Assembly: GCA_014523495.1 (NCBI GenBank)
Contig: JAATVM010000071.1
Span: 1 to 8,070 of the forward strand
Source of the DNA: Nitrososphaerales archaeon TH1920
Lineage (GTDB): Archaea; Thermoproteota; Nitrososphaeria; Nitrososphaerales; Nitrososphaeraceae
DNA: 8,070 nucleotides
Reading direction: 5' to 3'
How positions within the stretch are numbered: position 1 is the stretch's first letter; every line of letters starts with the position of its first letter. The notes under the pieces are model-generated. The model was not told the origin of the DNA, did not search any database, and saw only the letters and a list, made by a program, of their open reading frames with translations. A program made the position numbers and the translations under genes. Shown in pieces: positions 6,081 to 8,070 of this stretch.

Positions 6081-6488
6081 TTGAAAGGGAATTATTTTAA
6101 AGCAACGATCATTACAAGTTTAATAATCGCAATAGTTTTTACCAATGTTAGTCTATTCACTAAAGTTACAGCAGAATCAGGAGTCGGAAACGATGTGTTT
6201 AAGGTTATTGTCAGCCTGTTTGGAATAACAAATTCAACAAAGGACATTATCACACTAGTTAACGTTAAAGACTAGACAAAGGTCAAAGTATTCAATGCAG
6301 AAGATCCAGGAGGTGATGATAAAGTGAGTTACACAATGACGTTTCCGGGTTTAAATGTAGATGATGACGAACCTTACAATGTGTGTGCCATAAGCATAAA
6401 AGACTTTAAAATTGATTGCGAACAAGGAAAAAATTCTCCTCTGAATAGACCAGAATTTGTAGACATTGACGTGTCAGGACAAGGATAA
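6081..6488 (+). pseudogene. Secreted small-domain protein gene interrupted by an in-frame TAG
   Basis: The reading frame opens with a textbook signal peptide: Lys and Asn-rich start (KGNYFK), a hydrophobic core (TIITSLIIAIVFTNVSLF) and a VTA-E cleavage site. A TAG at 6273-6275 ends it after 64 codons from this TTG, but the same frame continues without interruption to a TAA at 6486-6488 and keeps protein-like sequence: TKVKVFNAEDPGG, KVSYTMTFPGLNVDDD, YNVCAISIKDFKIDCEQG. The post-stop part matches the pattern of the intact secreted protein downstream (a YxxC at the end of a strand with a second Cys about ten residues later), so the TAG falls inside one ancestral domain. Even after the TAA the frame reads QSSSEDEEEQ to a TAG at 6519, resembling an acidic, low-complexity C-terminus. 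GTG 6075 and TTG 6078 are alternative starts. Either a recent pseudogene or a base error; the family is not one I can name. Confidence 0.6.
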
Positions 6489-6521
6489 CAAAGTTCGAGT
6501 GAAGATGAAGAGGAACAGTAG

Positions 6522-6844
6522 GAAAGCATTAAACTTTAGACTGAGATAAAGCATCCTTTAATTTTGTATTACTATTATCAATCGAGAAACAGATGCTGGT
6601 GCAATATATAGGATAGCCACAACCTGAATTAGTTATAAACTTCAATTAAAGCCTTATCTAAACAACGTATAAAAAATTTATTAGAAAATAAAATTCTACC
6701 TATTAATTATTATGTATTTTACTCTCTAATTACTATATTAATGAAGAATTTGAGAGTTGCGTTACTTAACAAACCTATAATAAAATTATCTATACGTTAC
6801 CATGATAACAGATAAGTAATAAATGAAACAGAATATTTCGAGTA
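6522..6844. other. AT-rich intergenic region, 323 bp, no gene supported
   Basis: No open frame here has coding character on either strand. Its most promoter-like element is tataaaaaatttat at 6668-6681, which would start transcription near 6695-6705; nothing recognisable follows, apart from a 24-codon ATG frame at 6741 that I do not support. It may therefore drive a long leader for the downstream secreted-protein gene or a non-coding transcript. I see no C/D-box pattern, tRNA or repeat array. Confidence 0.4.
6815..6824 (+). promoter_or_regulatory. Candidate TATA box for the intact secreted protein
   Basis: aagtaataaatg lies about 21-30 nt before the TTG at 6845, so a leaderless transcript beginning at or near the TTG is possible. 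This placement favours the TTG over the out-of-frame ATG at 6822, which overlaps the box. Confidence 0.3.
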
Positions 6845-7630
6845 TTGCCTGTAGAAAGAAAAATCTTTATCATGCCATTGGTGCTTATCTCCCTAGGTAT
6901 TTTAGGTATTATATCTAGCAACAATGCTTCTGCTGTCGAAAATTTTACTATTGAAGCCAAAATAGACCTAACAAAAATACCAGATCTTGAAAAGTTAAAA
7001 GTAATAGCCTTTGCTAACGGTGAATCTGCAACAGAAGTTATAGAAAATGTTCAAAACATAAAATTGAAGTCAATATCAGTCCCTTTTACATTTGAAAACA
7101 CAAATGATATTGTAACTGTCGGAGTAAACGATGAATACTTTGTTTGTGCCTATAACCTTAATGCGGAAACAAATGAAATGAAATCTTATTCTTGCGTCGA
7201 GGGCAATATTAAGGAACCAAATGGAAAAAACATGGCAAGTATAGGTTCTGGGCCTGCGAGAACCTTGTCCACCGGATCGTTCCAAACTGTAGAAAAAGTA
7301 GGTAATCCTGACACACAGAATGTTGAGATAAACATACTGGTCCCGCTATCTGACAGGAAAAATGTTCAGAATATCAAGGTAGTCGCCATGGACAAAGGTG
7401 AATTCAAGTTTAAGGAAATAAACGCGGCAGAATTGCTCAAGAATTCAAAAGGAGACACAGTAAAGTTTTCATTTAATTTTGACAGAGATACCGAAATTGG
7501 TCAAATACAAGAGGGAGATCTCTATTTTGCTTGCGTTTCTGCAAATGAATTAAATCCTCCTGAAGGAACAGAATGTGAACACAAGATAACAAAAACGATT
7601 GGACGAGTTAACAACCTACATGCCAGATAA
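6845..7630 (+). CDS. Secreted protein with two copies of an unnamed disulfide-containing domain
   Basis: Not a family I can name. A signal peptide is clear: RK near the start, a hydrophobic stretch (IFIMPLVLISLGILGII, residues 7-23) and an ASA cleavage site at 28-30, so the mature protein of about 231 residues is exported. The mature part looks like two related halves. Half one (about 33-120) has LKVIAFA, then VPFTFEN, then EYFVC with Cys101 and Cys117. Half two (about 158-248) has IKVVAMD, then KFSFNFD, then LYFAC with Cys230 and Cys244. In each, the order is strand VxVxA, linker, alternating hydrophobic strand, YFxC, second Cys 13-15 residues on, which suggests a beta-sandwich with one disulfide per domain. 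A Gly/Ser/Thr-rich linker (131-147) separates the halves. A TTG start is used; the in-frame TAA at 6818 rules out longer versions. The broken gene upstream is a one-domain relative. Cell-surface or extracellular role, otherwise unknown. Confidence 0.82.
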   Translation: MPVERKIFIMPLVLISLGILGIISSNNASAVENFTIEAKIDLTKIPDLEKLKVIAFANGESATEVIENVQNIKLKSISVPFTFENTNDIVTVGVNDEYFVCAYNLNAETNEMKSYSCVEGNIKEPNGKNMASIGSGPARTLSTGSFQTVEKVGNPDTQNVEINILVPLSDRKNVQNIKVVAMDKGEFKFKEINAAELLKNSKGDTVKFSFNFDRDTEIGQIQEGDLYFACVSANELNPPEGTECEHKITKTIGRVNNLHAR

Positions 7631-7717
7631 ATATTAGCTCATCAATATTATGGTGCTACGCGATTTGTCCTGGAAAAGAGACTCAAAATAGACCCTATCA
7701 AGAAGCCAGAGATATAC

Positions 7718-7858
7718 ATGGACATAAACATAGACAAGAAACAGGAACAGGAAAATAAATTCTACAGTCAGAGAGACTTGCTGAATAAACAGGAGACAGG
7801 CGAACTGCGAAGAATGACCCTTGGCAAAGATTTGGATCGATTTAATCCAGAGCAATAA
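7718..7858 (+). CDS. Short charged protein or C-terminal gene remnant, unknown
   Basis: From the ATG the frame encodes 46 residues, MDINIDKKQEQ through LRRMTLGKDLDRFNPEQ, very rich in Lys, Glu, Asp, Arg and Gln, with no membrane segment. Charged codons of this kind are unusual for random AT-rich DNA, which argues for coding origin. The same frame is open further back, without any ATG, GTG or TTG, right up to the TAA of the secreted protein at 7628 (including YYGATRFVLEKRLKIDP), and that upstream part also looks protein-like. It could therefore be the tail of a decayed longer gene rather than a complete small gene. No Shine-Dalgarno site is evident. I do not recognise the family. The opposite strand carries a hydrophobic open frame over the same bases, which I take for its shadow. 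Confidence 0.38.
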   Translation: MDINIDKKQEQENKFYSQRDLLNKQETGELRRMTLGKDLDRFNPEQ

Positions 7859-7863
7859 CTTGC

Positions 7864-7886
7864 GCAATATTGCACGTTTTCCGTGC
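7864..7886. repeat. Two overlapping inverted repeats
   Basis: GCAATATTGC (7864-7873) is a perfect 10-bp palindrome. It runs into GCACG-ttttc-CGTGC (7872-7886), a 5-bp stem with a 5-nt loop. The two share two bases, so only one could form at a time. They begin a few bases after the stop of the short charged frame, as expected of a terminator or processing site, but no long T tract follows. Confidence 0.5.
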
Positions 7887-7898
7887 TAATGTTCTAGT

Positions 7899-7917
7899 TT
7901 GAAAAGTAACTTTTCAA
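7899..7917. repeat. Perfect 19-bp palindrome
   Basis: TTGAAAAGT-A-ACTTTTCAA is symmetrical about position 7908: nine matching pairs around one central base. As DNA it resembles an operator for a dimeric regulator; as RNA it would fold to a stem of eight pairs with a three-base loop. It lies between the short charged frame and the possible minus-strand gene at the right edge, so it could control either the latter or transcript ends. Confidence 0.55.
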
Positions 7918-7920
7918 CAG

Positions 7921-7988
7921 CCGAGCCCTGTGAGTCACCATCGTTACAAACCCAAGATCAAGCGATGTAGAGTTACCGTATAGCTCGG
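7921..7988. repeat. Nested inverted repeats, possible structured RNA
   Basis: An outer pair CCGAGC (7921-7926) and GCTCGG (7983-7988) encloses an inner pair CATCG (7939-7943) and CGATG (7963-7967). The nesting would give a two-stem fold of about 68 nt that is more GC-rich than its surroundings. There is no T-loop consensus, CCA or anticodon arrangement, so it is not a tRNA, and no C or D box. Function unknown; chance pairing is possible. Confidence 0.3.
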
Positions 7989-8009
7989 GAATAACAAGGA
8001 AACAGATAG

Positions 8010-8070
8010 TCATGCTGCCATTTGTCCAGCGTATTTTTCAGCGTGTTGCTTCCCGTCATCAAATACAACC
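8010..8070 (-). CDS. Possible C-terminal end of a minus-strand gene, cut by the window
   Basis: The minus strand is open from the window edge to a TGA at 8010-8012 and reads VVFDDGKQHAEKYAGQMAA, a composition typical of an alpha-helical C-terminus. Only 19 codons are visible, and two other frames (minus strand ending further left, plus strand from ATG 8012) are also open here, so the choice is weak. No family can be named. Confidence 0.22.
   Translation of the reverse strand, partial: VVFDDGKQHAEKYAGQMAA

Noticed and set aside
5873..6100. 75-codon plus-strand frame from a TTG, rich in Tyr, Phe, Leu and Ile
   Set aside because: No promoter or coding pattern, AT-driven composition, and it overlaps the start of the signal-peptide frame. 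Only the short Trm1-like match inside it is kept, as speculation.
1..6521. TAG recoding (for example pyrrolysine) to explain the two internal TAG codons
   Set aside because: nop5, flpA and the dehydrogenase end at TAG at their normal family lengths, and no pyrrolysine gene is present; point defects are simpler.
6741..6815. 24-codon ATG frame MKNLRVALLN
   Set aside because: Very short, without a promoter at the right distance or any recognisable motif.
7634..7867. Minus-strand hydrophobic open frame of 77 codons
   Set aside because: The hydrophobic residues are what the complement of Lys/Glu/Asp-rich plus-strand codons gives; it has no family feature.
7921..7988. tRNA gene at the nested inverted repeats
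   Set aside because: No T-loop consensus, no 7-bp acceptor stem and no anticodon stem-loop in the right place.

Overview
The window reads as a chromosomal segment of an AT-rich archaeon, most likely an ammonia-oxidising thaumarchaeon (Nitrososphaeria), and by its low G+C more like a Nitrosocosmicus-type genome than a Nitrososphaera-type one. The archaeal assignment rests on a Nop5-fibrillarin operon (archaeal C/D-box RNP), archaeal-style Trm1, RNase HII, TATA-like boxes about 25-30 nt upstream of start codons without Shine-Dalgarno sites (leaderless transcripts), and frequent TTG starts. The genus guess is inference from composition and gene content.

Positions 1-1772 (metabolism): the 3' part of a zinc-dependent medium-chain dehydrogenase, whose upstream reading frame contains an in-frame TAG close to the window edge, followed by a clear homologue of the bacterial aldolase-fold thiolase LsrF with its own TATA-like box. 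Together they suggest oxidation and carbon-carbon cleavage of a phosphorylated sugar or polyol; the substrate is unknown.

Positions 1807-5845 (RNA information processing): a 41-residue single C2H2 zinc finger protein, then nop5 and flpA (fibrillarin) overlapping by 23 nt, converging stop-to-stop on rnhB (RNase HII, minus strand), then divergent trm1 (tRNA G26 dimethyltransferase). Nop5 and fibrillarin are the core and methyltransferase of the 2'-O-methylation RNP; Trm1 also modifies RNA. RnhB has no ATG, GTG or TTG start upstream of its catalytic DEAGRG motif.

Positions 5846-8070 (accessory, looser region): short AT-rich spacers, a small secreted-protein gene broken by an in-frame TAG, a 323-bp AT-rich gap, an intact secreted protein that appears to be an internal duplication of the domain found in the broken gene, a short charged open frame of unknown nature, a dense cluster of inverted repeats, and a possible C-terminus of a minus-strand gene at the right edge. 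I recognise no mobile element, CRISPR array, tRNA or rRNA. The most interesting unexplained material is the three-copy secreted domain, the stop and start anomalies in three genes, and the inverted-repeat cluster near the right end.
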